Positions 8,963-16,341 of a DNA stretch of 29,554 nt are shown here, in pieces. The stretch is from an archaeon (GTDB taxonomy: Archaea > Thermoproteota > Nitrososphaeria > Nitrososphaerales > CADDZS01), in NCBI GenBank assembly GCA_021806865.1, contig JAKAPU010000014.1:1-29554 (forward strand). The letters are read 5' to 3'. The notes under the pieces were generated by a model. The model ran no database searches. It had not been told where the DNA came from and was given only the letters and a program-made list of their open reading frames with translations. The stretch's first letter is position 1; each line of letters opens with the position of its first letter. Position numbers and translations under genes: made by a program.

Positions 8963-8998
8963 AAAAAAGTGGGGGAAGGGTCTAGGCAGATCGCCTAG
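8963..8998 (-). terminator. Hairpin plus T-run after the binding-protein gene
   Basis: A 6-bp inverted repeat CTAGGC/GCCTAG (8982-8987 and 8993-8998, 5-base loop) overlaps the stop codon of the binding protein. On the minus strand it is followed 13 bases later by a run of six T (8968-8963). T-runs are the main archaeal termination signal. The stem is short, so the hairpin itself could be chance. Confidence 0.45.
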
Positions 8999-11091
8999 GA
9001 ACCCACTGAGACTGGTTGGTAGTACATTAGGTTGTAGAAGTAGGCGAACTGGAATGGTGAGTACACTATGCCCTGAACGTATGGCTGTCTCCAGTAGTAG
9101 CTGGCTGAATTAGGCATCTGAATAATTGTTGCGAGCTGAGTGAACATTCTGTAGGCTGTTATTGTGTCCTGCATTTGCTGAGTAGCGTTTGTTTCGAATG
9201 GAATCTTTGCCAGTAATGTATTCAGTGTCGCGTTGTTGACCCAGTTCGGTTGGTGTGCTGCTTCAGTAGCCATCATGTAGAATTGCTGGTAAATTGGGTC
9301 CGGCCAGTCGGCGCACCATCCAACTCCAACAATGTTTGGTGTTGTCTGTGGAGTCGATTCGTCAGCCAGATAGACAGCTTCCGTGATTCCTGTAGGTAGT
9401 AGCCTAACTCCTATTTGCGAAAGTCCATTTTCCAAGATAGCGATTAGCGTCTGCACCTCTGGAGTGAGTGGAACTATGTATGCAAATTCCAATGCCGGTA
9501 GGAGCTGACCTTTAGGATTACCTAGTACAACGCCAGCGTTGGTGACAGTATAGAAGTCATTCTCATATCCAGATGCGTTGATTAATTGTGTTGCAAGAGT
9601 GATGTTGTACGAATAGAGTGGAGTGTTCTCAGGGTTAGCGAGTGAACCCCATCCTGGAGGAACAGGTGGCAGGAATAATTGACCTAGGCTCGTCCCATTG
9701 AATGTGTATAGCTGTTGCTCGATCGAAGAGTAATTGACCGCATGGACAATCGCCTGTCTTAGCGATGTGATGTTTGTTGGGTAGACTTGTGTATTCATTC
9801 CATTTGCTAGATCGCACAACGGATATCCAGCATTGATAAGCAGCTGATTCAGTGTGAAGTAGTTCTTGTACTTGTAGGCCGCATATGCATCATTGAATTG
9901 TGCTACTGGAGGTGTGATAATCTGAGCAGCATTCGAACCGAAGTCAGCAATCACTGTATTTGGTTCGAGTCCGAACTTCATGATGATGGTCAGAATGTGC
10001 GGAGGCTGCAGAATAGACGGGAGACCAGACACCCCTTTTGCCCAGTAGTTAGGATTCGCATTCAGAACCAGCAAGCTATTACCTGGGGGCGGATTAGCCT
10101 GATACATGTACGGACCCGTTCCAGGCATTCCATTCGTGGTGAAGTACGCCGGCTGAGTATTGTTTGCTACGCCACCATGTGCATCTATGAATACTGGGTC
10201 TTGAATTGCACCCCACTGTGGAGGAAGGTCCAGTAGGAAGAGTCCATATGGTTGTATTAGGTTAATCTGGAATGTCGAGGAACTTGAAGCTACATAAGCC
10301 TGACCCGGAAATGACATTACTGAAACTTGGGTTGCATTGTTGTAGTTGAAGTTGCTCATCATGTTGTTGAGGGCTGCGGTCAACGCGTTCTCATTGGTTA
10401 CTGGTATGTTAAATGCGGAACTTAATGCTGCTTTCAAGCCCCACGGCCAAACGTTTCCATCAGATCCCACAGAGCTTGAATTGAAAGTCAATCCTACGTA
10501 ATTCGAGTAACCGACGGTGCTTGGAGAATTGACCCATAACTCCCTCACGAAGCTGAACCACGCAACATAAGCATTCACAGGATCCTTATTGGAGAACCAA
10601 GTGTTTGGCCTCATTTGGAATGTGTAGTTTTCGAGGTTGGCTGATACAGTCCAGCTCGAAGCTAAGGATGGAACTACCTCTGTCGAGCTACTGCCATTGA
10701 ATTGAACTAGTCCCTGAAACACATTTGCAAAGTAACCGTCCGTAACAAAGAATCCCACCGCAGGATCCAGCGAGTCGTATGCCGCGGAAGAAGTCAATCC
10801 AGGTGACTCATCCACTAACTGGCTACTATTGGGAGGACCGATCACAAGTTGACTCCCAGTTGTGCTCGTCGTAGTGAACGTAGTCTGAGATGTCTGAGAG
10901 GTTTGAGAAGTGGAAGTAGTGGAAGAAGTGGAAGTAGTGGAAGAAGTTGATGTTGGGGTAGTTGTCGTCTTACCCAAAGTTAGTGCTGCGTACGCTCCGC
11001 CCAGGATTATGATGATGACGATTATCACAATCGCGACGGTTGCGGTCGAACTAATTGCATGTCGTAATTTAGAACGTCTCGTAGAAAGCAT
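8995..11091 (-). CDS. Peptide ABC transporter substrate-binding protein, family 5, membrane-anchored
   Basis: This 698-residue protein captures peptides outside the cell and hands them to the permease pair. A single N-terminal membrane helix (about 15-38) is followed by a Thr/Ser-rich stalk (about 41-80), the archaeal equivalent of a lipid anchor and a typical O-glycosylated linker. The rest is the SBP_bac_5 fold: SLDPAVGFFVTDGYFANVFQGLV, SWTVSANLENYTFQMRPNTWFSN, GTGPYMY, ANPNYW, and a C-terminal lobe with LIAILENGLSQIGV and GWCADWPDP. Many Asn-X-Ser/Thr sequons make it a likely AglB substrate. A TATA box lies 25 bases before the ATG, so the mRNA is probably leaderless. It lies first in the importer locus. 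Confidence 0.95.
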   Translation of the reverse strand: MLSTRRSKLRHAISSTATVAIVIIVIIIILGGAYAALTLGKTTTTPTSTSSTTSTSSTTSTSQTSQTSQTTFTTTSTTGSQLVIGPPNSSQLVDESPGLTSSAAYDSLDPAVGFFVTDGYFANVFQGLVQFNGSSSTEVVPSLASSWTVSANLENYTFQMRPNTWFSNKDPVNAYVAWFSFVRELWVNSPSTVGYSNYVGLTFNSSSVGSDGNVWPWGLKAALSSAFNIPVTNENALTAALNNMMSNFNYNNATQVSVMSFPGQAYVASSSSTFQINLIQPYGLFLLDLPPQWGAIQDPVFIDAHGGVANNTQPAYFTTNGMPGTGPYMYQANPPPGNSLLVLNANPNYWAKGVSGLPSILQPPHILTIIMKFGLEPNTVIADFGSNAAQIITPPVAQFNDAYAAYKYKNYFTLNQLLINAGYPLCDLANGMNTQVYPTNITSLRQAIVHAVNYSSIEQQLYTFNGTSLGQLFLPPVPPGWGSLANPENTPLYSYNITLATQLINASGYENDFYTVTNAGVVLGNPKGQLLPALEFAYIVPLTPEVQTLIAILENGLSQIGVRLLPTGITEAVYLADESTPQTTPNIVGVGWCADWPDPIYQQFYMMATEAAHQPNWVNNATLNTLLAKIPFETNATQQMQDTITAYRMFTQLATIIQMPNSASYYWRQPYVQGIVYSPFQFAYFYNLMYYQPVSVGS
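10908..10943 (-). repeat. Two tandem 18-bp copies within the Ser/Thr stalk
   Basis: The plus strand carries AAGTGGAAGTAGTGGAAG twice in direct tandem (10908-10925 and 10926-10943). It encodes part of the Ser/Thr stalk of the binding protein. Such in-frame repeats allow stalk length to change by slippage without a frameshift. Confidence 0.8.
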
Positions 11092-11111
11092 GTTATCTGC
11101 ACTCCCAATAG

Positions 11112-11120
11112 AATATTAAA
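11112..11120 (-). promoter_or_regulatory. TATA-like box of the peptide-binding protein gene
   Basis: The minus strand reads TTTAATATT centred 25 bases before the ATG at 11091, as expected for a leaderless archaeal mRNA. An AT-rich stretch lies further upstream. Confidence 0.6.
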
Positions 11121-11324
11121 AGCATTATTACCATTATATTTTCAGTAGTTTTCTGGGCCAATATTGTGCATTCCACGGAAGAATTTCATTTGTGGTGGCA
11201 GATTCTGAAATGAGCGCGCAATCAACCGCCAACCGAGCGTGATCTGTCCTCAGGAGTTTCAGATCCTCTCCAAACTCGATAATCGGCAAATGCTGAAATA
11301 AGATGCAAACCCCTAGACTTTGAA

Positions 11325-11486
11325 TTGTCAGCCACGCCTCAGGAGCAGCCCGAGGGCGAGAGCAATGTTGAACCCTGTCCATATTGCAAGGGGAAATTCC
11401 CCAAAGATCTTCCACTTGTTAATGGAGAGACCCAACTTCAGCGACACATCAAAGTGTTCCACAGGCAGTACGCAAAAGATCGGTAG
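11325..11486 (+). CDS. Small C2H2 zinc-finger protein
   Basis: A 53-residue frame starting at a TTG (the only start codon after an upstream in-frame stop) contains one zinc finger: CPYC at residues 18-21, a 19-residue spacer KGKFPKDLPLVNGETQLQR, then His41 and His46 (HIKVFH). The spacer is longer than the 12 residues of classical fingers. The N-terminal 17 residues are acidic and probably disordered. Single-finger proteins of this shape, with CPYC...LQRHIKVFHR, are familiar small proteins of Thaumarchaeota; their target is unknown, with DNA or RNA binding only presumed. The stop lies 3 bases before the convergent split-barrel gene. No clear TATA box is seen, so the exact start is less sure than the finger. 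Confidence 0.75.
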   Translation: MSATPQEQPEGESNVEPCPYCKGKFPKDLPLVNGETQLQRHIKVFHRQYAKDR

Positions 11487-11489
11487 ACT

Positions 11490-11984
11490 CTATTTGGCGA
11501 GAGATCGAGCCAACTTTCTGAGCTCGCTCAGAAGAAACAAGTGGTCTTTGTTTATTGCCCTGTTATCGTAAGTCAAGGTCGACAAGAGCTTTGCCTCGTC
11601 AGAATGATCCTGGCTGATCCTCTCCACCTTCATGACCAGCGCAGTTAGGCGGAAACCTTCAACCGGGTGCGATAATTTCCTTTTCAATTGCCTAACTCTT
11701 CCTTTAACGTAGAAGATGCCAAAGTCTTTTCCCGCCCACATGACTATTGTGCCCTTGCCTGTCTGAAGCAGATTTCTCTTGGAGGAAGAATCCTCTCCGA
11801 TGGCAAATACTATTCGATCTCGTGCAAGCACCACGATATCCAAGAAACTCAAAAGGGAAACATTGGGATAGCCATCAGGATCTGTCGATATCAGCAAAGG
11901 CACTTCGTTTGAGTGAAGATTTGATTGCGACCTAATCTTGTCCATCAGCTCCTTCGGCAGTTTATTTCCAATCAGTCTAGACAT
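11490..11984 (-). CDS. FMN-binding split-barrel protein (pyridoxamine 5'-phosphate oxidase-like)
   Basis: A 164-residue protein with the pyridoxamine-phosphate-oxidase-like barrel: PLLISTDPDGYPNVSLLSFLDIVVLARDRIVF in the first half, an SSSKRNLLQTGKGTIVMW segment at the phosphate-binding helix, and YVKGRVRQLK in the next strands. Members bind FMN, F420 or heme and the substrate cannot be told from sequence. It lies 21 bases downstream of the molybdenum hydroxylase gene on the same strand, so the two are probably co-transcribed. The C-terminal helix (SELRKLARSLAK) is basic. Domain call fairly sure, function open. Confidence 0.8.
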   Translation of the reverse strand: MSRLIGNKLPKELMDKIRSQSNLHSNEVPLLISTDPDGYPNVSLLSFLDIVVLARDRIVFAIGEDSSSKRNLLQTGKGTIVMWAGKDFGIFYVKGRVRQLKRKLSHPVEGFRLTALVMKVERISQDHSDEAKLLSTLTYDNRAINKDHLFLLSELRKLARSLAK

Positions 11985-12005
11985 GCGTGAATATCTCTCC
12001 CTGAC

Positions 12006-14345
12006 CTACGTCTTCATCAGACTCAGTACGTATTCAGGTTTCAAAGGCATATTCTCGACCCTGACTCTTCTCTGGGCAAATGCATCACTGATCGCATTCA
12101 TCAAAGCTGGAGTTGACGCGATCGTTGCTGCCTCCCCTATTCCCTTTATCCCGAGGGCGTTTGAATAGGTTGTGGTCTCTGTTCTGTACGTATGCACTGG
12201 AGGCATATCCTCTGCTGTTGGGATCTGGTAGTCGAGGAAGCTTGTTGCCAGTGGTTGACCGTTATTGTCGTATGCCACTACTTCTAAGAGGGCTTGTCCG
12301 AGTCCCTGAGCGGCTCCTCCGTGAACCTGTCCTTCGACTATCAAGGGATTGAGCACCTTGCCGCAATCGTCGACAGATGTATAGTCCAGCAGCTTCACTT
12401 TCCCGGTATCTTCGTCAACTTCCACAACCACAATGTGAGTCCCGAATGGATACGTGTAGTTTGGTGGCGCAAACGCACTGAATTCGTAGAGCACAGGTTC
12501 CATGCCTTCAGGCAGCTTTTTCGGCCTGTAGGCGTATGAGGCTACCTTCTTGAAGGAGAGGCGCATTTTCTCGTCTTGGGGATGCGATTTTGAGCGCAAC
12601 TCGCTGTTCACAAATTCGATATCCTCTGCAGGTGCGCCGAGGGACTTTGCTGCAATCTTCGCCATTTTTTCCCTGATCTTTTCAGCGCACATCAAAACTG
12701 CCGAACCTCCTAGTGCTGCCGATCTGCTGCCTGCGGTGAACGTCCCCCAGGGAAGCATTCCAGTATCGCCATAAACGACCGTCACGTCGTCAACAGAAAC
12801 GCCTAGCTTGTCAGCAACTATTTGCGCGAATGGTGTTTCGTGTCCCTGCCCGTGCGGCGATGTACCTGAAATCACTGTTATCTTGCCATCCTGAGTTATG
12901 GAAATCGCGGCCGTCTGCGGGAATTCGGGACCGAATGCACATATCTCTACGTATGTGGCGAGCCCTATTCCTATGATTCTCTCGGATCTGGCGGCTCTCT
13001 TCTGCTCATCCCGCCACTTTTCATAGTCCGAGAGCTCCAATGCCTTCTTTAGATTCATTGCGTAATCGCCGGAATCGTATTCCAGATCTGTTACTGTTTT
13101 GAACGGAAAATCTTCCTTTGGAATGAAATTTCTTAGCCTCACTTCGGCAGGTTCCAACGAGAGTTCCCTGGCAAGTTGATCCATTGCCCTCTCTATCAGA
13201 TACGTTGCTTCCGGCCTGGACGCTCCCCTGTACGCATCGTGCGGAACCTTGTTTGTCAGTGCAATGACTGCCTCTCCATGATAGGCGGGAATCAAATATT
13301 GACCTGGAGCCATTTTCAACGTGAAAGTTGCATCGGAAGACCCCTCTGTGAGATAGGCGCCAGCGTCGCCGATCAGTTTGACCTTCAGTCCCAGAATTCT
13401 TCCTTTTTCGGTCGCGGCGAGCTCAACGTGCTGCAATTGACCTCGCCCATGTGTCATGCTCAGAAAGTTCTCCGACCTGTTTTCGACCCATTTCACTGGG
13501 TGCTTCAGTTGAATTGCAGCCAAACACACTAGTACGTCCTCGGGGTAAGTCGAGAGTTTTGCTCCGAACCCCCCGCCCACATCAGGTGCAAAAACTCTTA
13601 CCTTGTTCTCATCAAGCCCCAATATCTCAGAAAGATCCGATCTGTTCTGGAATGGACCTTGGGTCGATATCCACACGTTCAATGTTTGTATGGCCTCTTC
13701 GAAATTCGCCATTAGGGCACGCGGCTCCATTGGAGCAGGCGCCAGCCTCTGGTTAAGCAGGTCCAACTTTACAACCTTTGCAGCTTTTTGAAAAGCGGCG
13801 TTTACATCCCCAGATTCCACCACTTCCTTCAGTACTGCGTTTGTCTTTAGTGACAAGTGGGCCTTTGGACTGTTTTCATCGATGGCAGTCCTCGGATCGG
13901 AAACAGCATGCAGTGGCTCGTACTCAATCTCCACTAGCTCCAATGCATCGTCTGCCACGTGTTTCGAGTCGGCAACAATGAAAACAACCGGTTCACCTAC
14001 GTATGACACTTCTTCCGAAGCGAGCACAAATCTCTCAATTTTTGATCCGTCTTGGTTTCCAATAGTGGAAAGCTTGGAAGATTTCTCAGGTAGGTCCTTT
14101 GCAGAAAGGACGAGCCTTACACCGCTGGATTGGAGTGCTCTGGTGTAGTCAATGTTCTTTATTCTTGCGTGCGCATAAGAGCTACGGAGCACGGAGGCAT
14201 GAAGCATGTTTGGCATCTTTATGTCGTCGACAAACTTGCTCTTTCCCGTCAGCAGTCTCAGATCTTCCTTCCGCTTGAGCGGTTTTCCAAGTACTAGATT
14301 TGCTTCAGATTTTGCGACTCTTTGTGTTAGAACTTGGCTCGACAC
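12006..14345 (-). CDS. Molybdenum hydroxylase large subunit (xanthine dehydrogenase/aldehyde oxidase family)
   Basis: This 779-residue protein carries the molybdopterin cofactor and hydroxylates a carbon centre, typically in aldehydes or N-heterocycles. The N-terminal hammerhead domain (LGKPLKRKEDLRLLTGKSKFVDDI) is followed by the large Mo-binding domains with PDVGGGFGAK, a TAGSRSAALGG segment and, near the end, GIGEA with the catalytic Glu738. The active-site loop reads AYRGASR (371-377), not the AYxCSFR of true aerobic CO dehydrogenase, so a CO dehydrogenase label would be wrong. The start is a GTG. The usual FAD subunit and 2Fe-2S subunit are not adjacent; they must be encoded elsewhere or the protein is incomplete functionally. 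The split-barrel gene follows after 21 bases. Confidence 0.92.
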   Translation of the reverse strand: MSSQVLTQRVAKSEANLVLGKPLKRKEDLRLLTGKSKFVDDIKMPNMLHASVLRSSYAHARIKNIDYTRALQSSGVRLVLSAKDLPEKSSKLSTIGNQDGSKIERFVLASEEVSYVGEPVVFIVADSKHVADDALELVEIEYEPLHAVSDPRTAIDENSPKAHLSLKTNAVLKEVVESGDVNAAFQKAAKVVKLDLLNQRLAPAPMEPRALMANFEEAIQTLNVWISTQGPFQNRSDLSEILGLDENKVRVFAPDVGGGFGAKLSTYPEDVLVCLAAIQLKHPVKWVENRSENFLSMTHGRGQLQHVELAATEKGRILGLKVKLIGDAGAYLTEGSSDATFTLKMAPGQYLIPAYHGEAVIALTNKVPHDAYRGASRPEATYLIERAMDQLARELSLEPAEVRLRNFIPKEDFPFKTVTDLEYDSGDYAMNLKKALELSDYEKWRDEQKRAARSERIIGIGLATYVEICAFGPEFPQTAAISITQDGKITVISGTSPHGQGHETPFAQIVADKLGVSVDDVTVVYGDTGMLPWGTFTAGSRSAALGGSAVLMCAEKIREKMAKIAAKSLGAPAEDIEFVNSELRSKSHPQDEKMRLSFKKVASYAYRPKKLPEGMEPVLYEFSAFAPPNYTYPFGTHIVVVEVDEDTGKVKLLDYTSVDDCGKVLNPLIVEGQVHGGAAQGLGQALLEVVAYDNNGQPLATSFLDYQIPTAEDMPPVHTYRTETTTYSNALGIKGIGEAATIASTPALMNAISDAFAQRRVRVENMPLKPEYVLSLMKT

Positions 14346-14472
14346 GAAAACTTCGATTCTAGGGAATACCCTGCTGCTTTTTAGTTTGATGATTTACCCG
14401 TCCGAGATTGTCCCTCGGCAAAAACTGCCACCAATCAGGAGCCCATGAAACAGCAAAAGGGATCGGTTTCTC

Positions 14473-14515
14473 CACTTTGCTATCTTGCCGAAAGATCGTT
14501 TGCTTTGGCAAAGTG
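14473..14515. repeat. Inverted repeat with a nested smaller one, between two minus-strand genes
   Basis: An 8-bp repeat CACTTTGC (14473-14480) is complemented by GCAAAGTG (14508-14515). Inside it, ATCTT (14482-14486) pairs with AAGAT (14492-14496). It lies in a 229-base gap between the GHKL ATPase stop and the molybdenum hydroxylase start. It could be a 3' end hairpin. Repeats of this size occur by chance, so weight is low. I see no gene in the gap. Confidence 0.3.
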
Positions 14516-14574
14516 AAACAAGTTTCTAGACTCCACAAAGCGTGTGGCATCTAGATAATGTGGATTTGAGATAG

Positions 14575-16104
14575 CTAAGGTTGCTTTGCGGCAGGCTCGT
14601 TTTCGTTCTCTGGCGCCGCCGGTGAGGGAGTAGTCGTCTCTTGACCATACAACTTCAGCATCTCTCTGATCACTTTGTCCGTGGTTTCCTTGTACTCTTC
14701 CTTGTTTTTGATACCGAGGAGATCGACGAACCCTTCTGCCACGAATGTCATCAGTGTCAGGTCGCGGTAAGAGCCAGGGATTGTAGCCAACTGTGAGATG
14801 TGCGGGTGTGAAAGATTCAGTATGATTGAATCTGTTGTGGTCATCACAGGCAGGTCTGAAGGGCTGAGTTGTGCTTCCTTTACTGTCCCGAATGTGGTCT
14901 TTGCAGCTCGAATTTCTCGAGGAAGGCGTGGAGTACCAGTCATGATCTTGATTTGCTTCACTTTCTCCTTGGACTTTGTGGGAATCGCGACTTGAAAAGA
15001 CCCTGAAACAAATTGCTGCTCGTTCAGAACCTTGTATTCAGCAGGGAGGGCAATGTCCACGCTGGCGAGAGCTTTTTCCAGAACGCGCGCGAGCTTGTTC
15101 AATGATTTCTGGACGAGAACATTGGAGTAGTGAGGCGCGTCGGGTATGTCCTCGATGAGAGAGTCTAGAGCTTTCTTGAACTTGTGGTACTGATCGTCTT
15201 CAACGTACGCCCCTCTTCCCGTAACCAAAGAAAGGTCCGTGTTGACGTAACCGGTAAGAGTCGGTCTCTTGGCGACCACTTCACGCTTTACAAGAACACC
15301 CCTGTTGTAGAATCTGACCGGTTTTCTGTCCTCAACTCGATACGGATCCACTAGAGTAATAGAGTAGCCTTCACCGGATCTCTCATGCATTATTCCAGCA
15401 GGAAGTTCAGGCGCGATGGCCTCATTCCCATTAATCAAGATTCTGAACTGCCAAGTAAGCAACGGGGCAAAAGCCACACTGATGTACTCGTACAGCTTTG
15501 CGACGCTGAAAGATTTCTTGAGTTTGCGCAAATAAATTCTCGTGCCGTAGGTGAGAAACTCACCCGCATCCTCGACTGGTATCGGCGCTCCGGTGTCGAT
15601 GGAGTCTCGTATCAGTTCATCGGTCAGATGCACCTTCCAAGTCTGGGGACCAGGTCTTGAATAGACGTCCACTTCTCTCGCAATTTTGAATACGGAAAGG
15701 AATCCGAGACCCTTTTCTCCAATTAGCTGTCTCCCAGAATCTGACGTGCCCTTTTTCTGTTCGCGTTTTTCGGTCATCCCCTTTGTGAGAAATGAATTGA
15801 AGTCAGAGATTCCGTAGCCGTCGTCGTCAATGTAACAGCTGTGCTCGTCTTCTATCTCAACGCGGACTTTGTATGCATTGGCATCATAAGCGTTTGCAAT
15901 TAATTCCCTGAAGGGATCGTAAACACTCACGTATGCCTTGTCCATGAGCTCGTCCATAATACCTGAGCTCAGTCTGACGCGTACGCTCTGCTTCTCACTT
16001 TGTTTATTATTTTGAACAGTGGAGTTGTCCGCGTAGTTTGCAGCCTGCATTTTCTTTGACCGCTTCTTGCTTTTGTTCCTGTTCTTGATTGTAATAGAGG
16101 GCAA
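14575..16104 (-). CDS. Stand-alone GHKL (Bergerat-fold) ATPase, Hsp90/MutL/MORC-like
   Basis: A 509-residue protein with the Bergerat ATP-binding fold of the HATPase_c_3 type. The N-box is FRELIANAYDANA (Glu67, Asn71, Asp74), the G1 box is DDDGYGIS (93-100) and the G2 box GEKGLGFLS (129-137), so all nucleotide-binding residues are present. A second alpha/beta domain follows to about residue 260, then a long helical and beta part without a recognised domain. The C-terminus is Pro/Glu-rich and disordered; the N-terminus is Lys/Arg-rich. The start is a TTG at 16104; an ATG at 16050 is an alternative that drops the basic tail. Function is unknown: substrate folding, DNA repair or DNA compaction are all seen among relatives. 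No toxin, nuclease or partner gene adjoins it. Confidence 0.8.
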   Translation of the reverse strand: MPSITIKNRNKSKKRSKKMQAANYADNSTVQNNKQSEKQSVRVRLSSGIMDELMDKAYVSVYDPFRELIANAYDANAYKVRVEIEDEHSCYIDDDGYGISDFNSFLTKGMTEKREQKKGTSDSGRQLIGEKGLGFLSVFKIAREVDVYSRPGPQTWKVHLTDELIRDSIDTGAPIPVEDAGEFLTYGTRIYLRKLKKSFSVAKLYEYISVAFAPLLTWQFRILINGNEAIAPELPAGIMHERSGEGYSITLVDPYRVEDRKPVRFYNRGVLVKREVVAKRPTLTGYVNTDLSLVTGRGAYVEDDQYHKFKKALDSLIEDIPDAPHYSNVLVQKSLNKLARVLEKALASVDIALPAEYKVLNEQQFVSGSFQVAIPTKSKEKVKQIKIMTGTPRLPREIRAAKTTFGTVKEAQLSPSDLPVMTTTDSIILNLSHPHISQLATIPGSYRDLTLMTFVAEGFVDLLGIKNKEEYKETTDKVIREMLKLYGQETTTPSPAAPENENEPAAKQP

Positions 16105-16180
16105 GTCGAAATCAATTCACTTCGAGCTCAGCTTTTCAGGCCAAGATCTACGTTTCAGATCATTTTCTTCAGAGAGATCG

Positions 16181-16187
16181 TATAAAA
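16181..16187 (+). promoter_or_regulatory. TATA box that could drive a small plus-strand RNA
   Basis: A perfect TATAAAA on the plus strand. Counting 25-27 bases downstream from its centre lands at 16209-16211, right before the left arm of the outer stem of the repeat cluster (16212). No protein-coding start follows on the plus strand. On the minus strand the same bases read as TTTTATA and could instead promote the GHKL gene or serve as a T-rich terminator end. Confidence 0.4.
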
Positions 16188-16211
16188 CCGTAGTGCATCA
16201 GTGACCAAGAT

Positions 16212-16305
16212 ACGGTGAGATTGCAGACGAACTGTTTCTAGCCCTGACGTTTGGCCTAGAAAGGCAAAGGCCCATCTCACCCGTTATTTCCGTAAGCAAC
16301 AGTTC
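16212..16305 (+). ncRNA. Candidate structured RNA (cloverleaf-like, possible pseudoknot); strand uncertain
   Basis: The 237-base gap between the YyaL-type gene and the GHKL gene holds a nested set of complementary arms. The outer stem pairs 16212-16221 (ACGGTGAGAT) with 16274-16284 (ATCTCACCCGT), ten pairs with one bulged C. Inside, TTTCTAG (16235-16241) pairs perfectly with CTAGAAA (16256-16262), extended by two G-C pairs after a mismatch. GGC/GCC (16263-16265 and 16270-16272) forms a small third hairpin. In addition GAACTGTT (16229-16236) is exactly complementary to AACAGTTC (16298-16305) outside the outer stem, which would be a pseudoknot or a competing fold. It is not a tRNA: the D arm lacks GG, there is no T-arm and no 5-bp anticodon stem. 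A minus-strand leader or 3' element is equally possible. Confidence 0.45.
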
Positions 16306-16341
16306 ACGTTCCAGATGTGCGCGTATAGGATGTTGGTTCTG

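Noticed and set aside
11134..11415. 93-residue minus-strand frame in the gap before the peptide-binding gene
   Set aside because: Composition is unlike a folded protein and it overlaps the zinc-finger gene, whose CPYC...H...H pattern is specific.
12006..14345. Aerobic CO dehydrogenase large subunit (coxL)
   Set aside because: The active-site loop reads AYRGASR rather than the AYxCSFR of proven CO dehydrogenases, and the other subunits are absent.
14359..14550. 63-residue minus-strand frame between the molybdenum hydroxylase and GHKL genes
   Set aside because: No recognisable motif, promoter or ribosome-binding site; likely chance in a short gap.
16212..16284. Possible tRNA because of a 7-8 bp closing stem and a length of about 73 bases
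   Set aside because: No T-arm, no GG in the D loop and no 5-bp anticodon stem with a 7-base loop on either strand.
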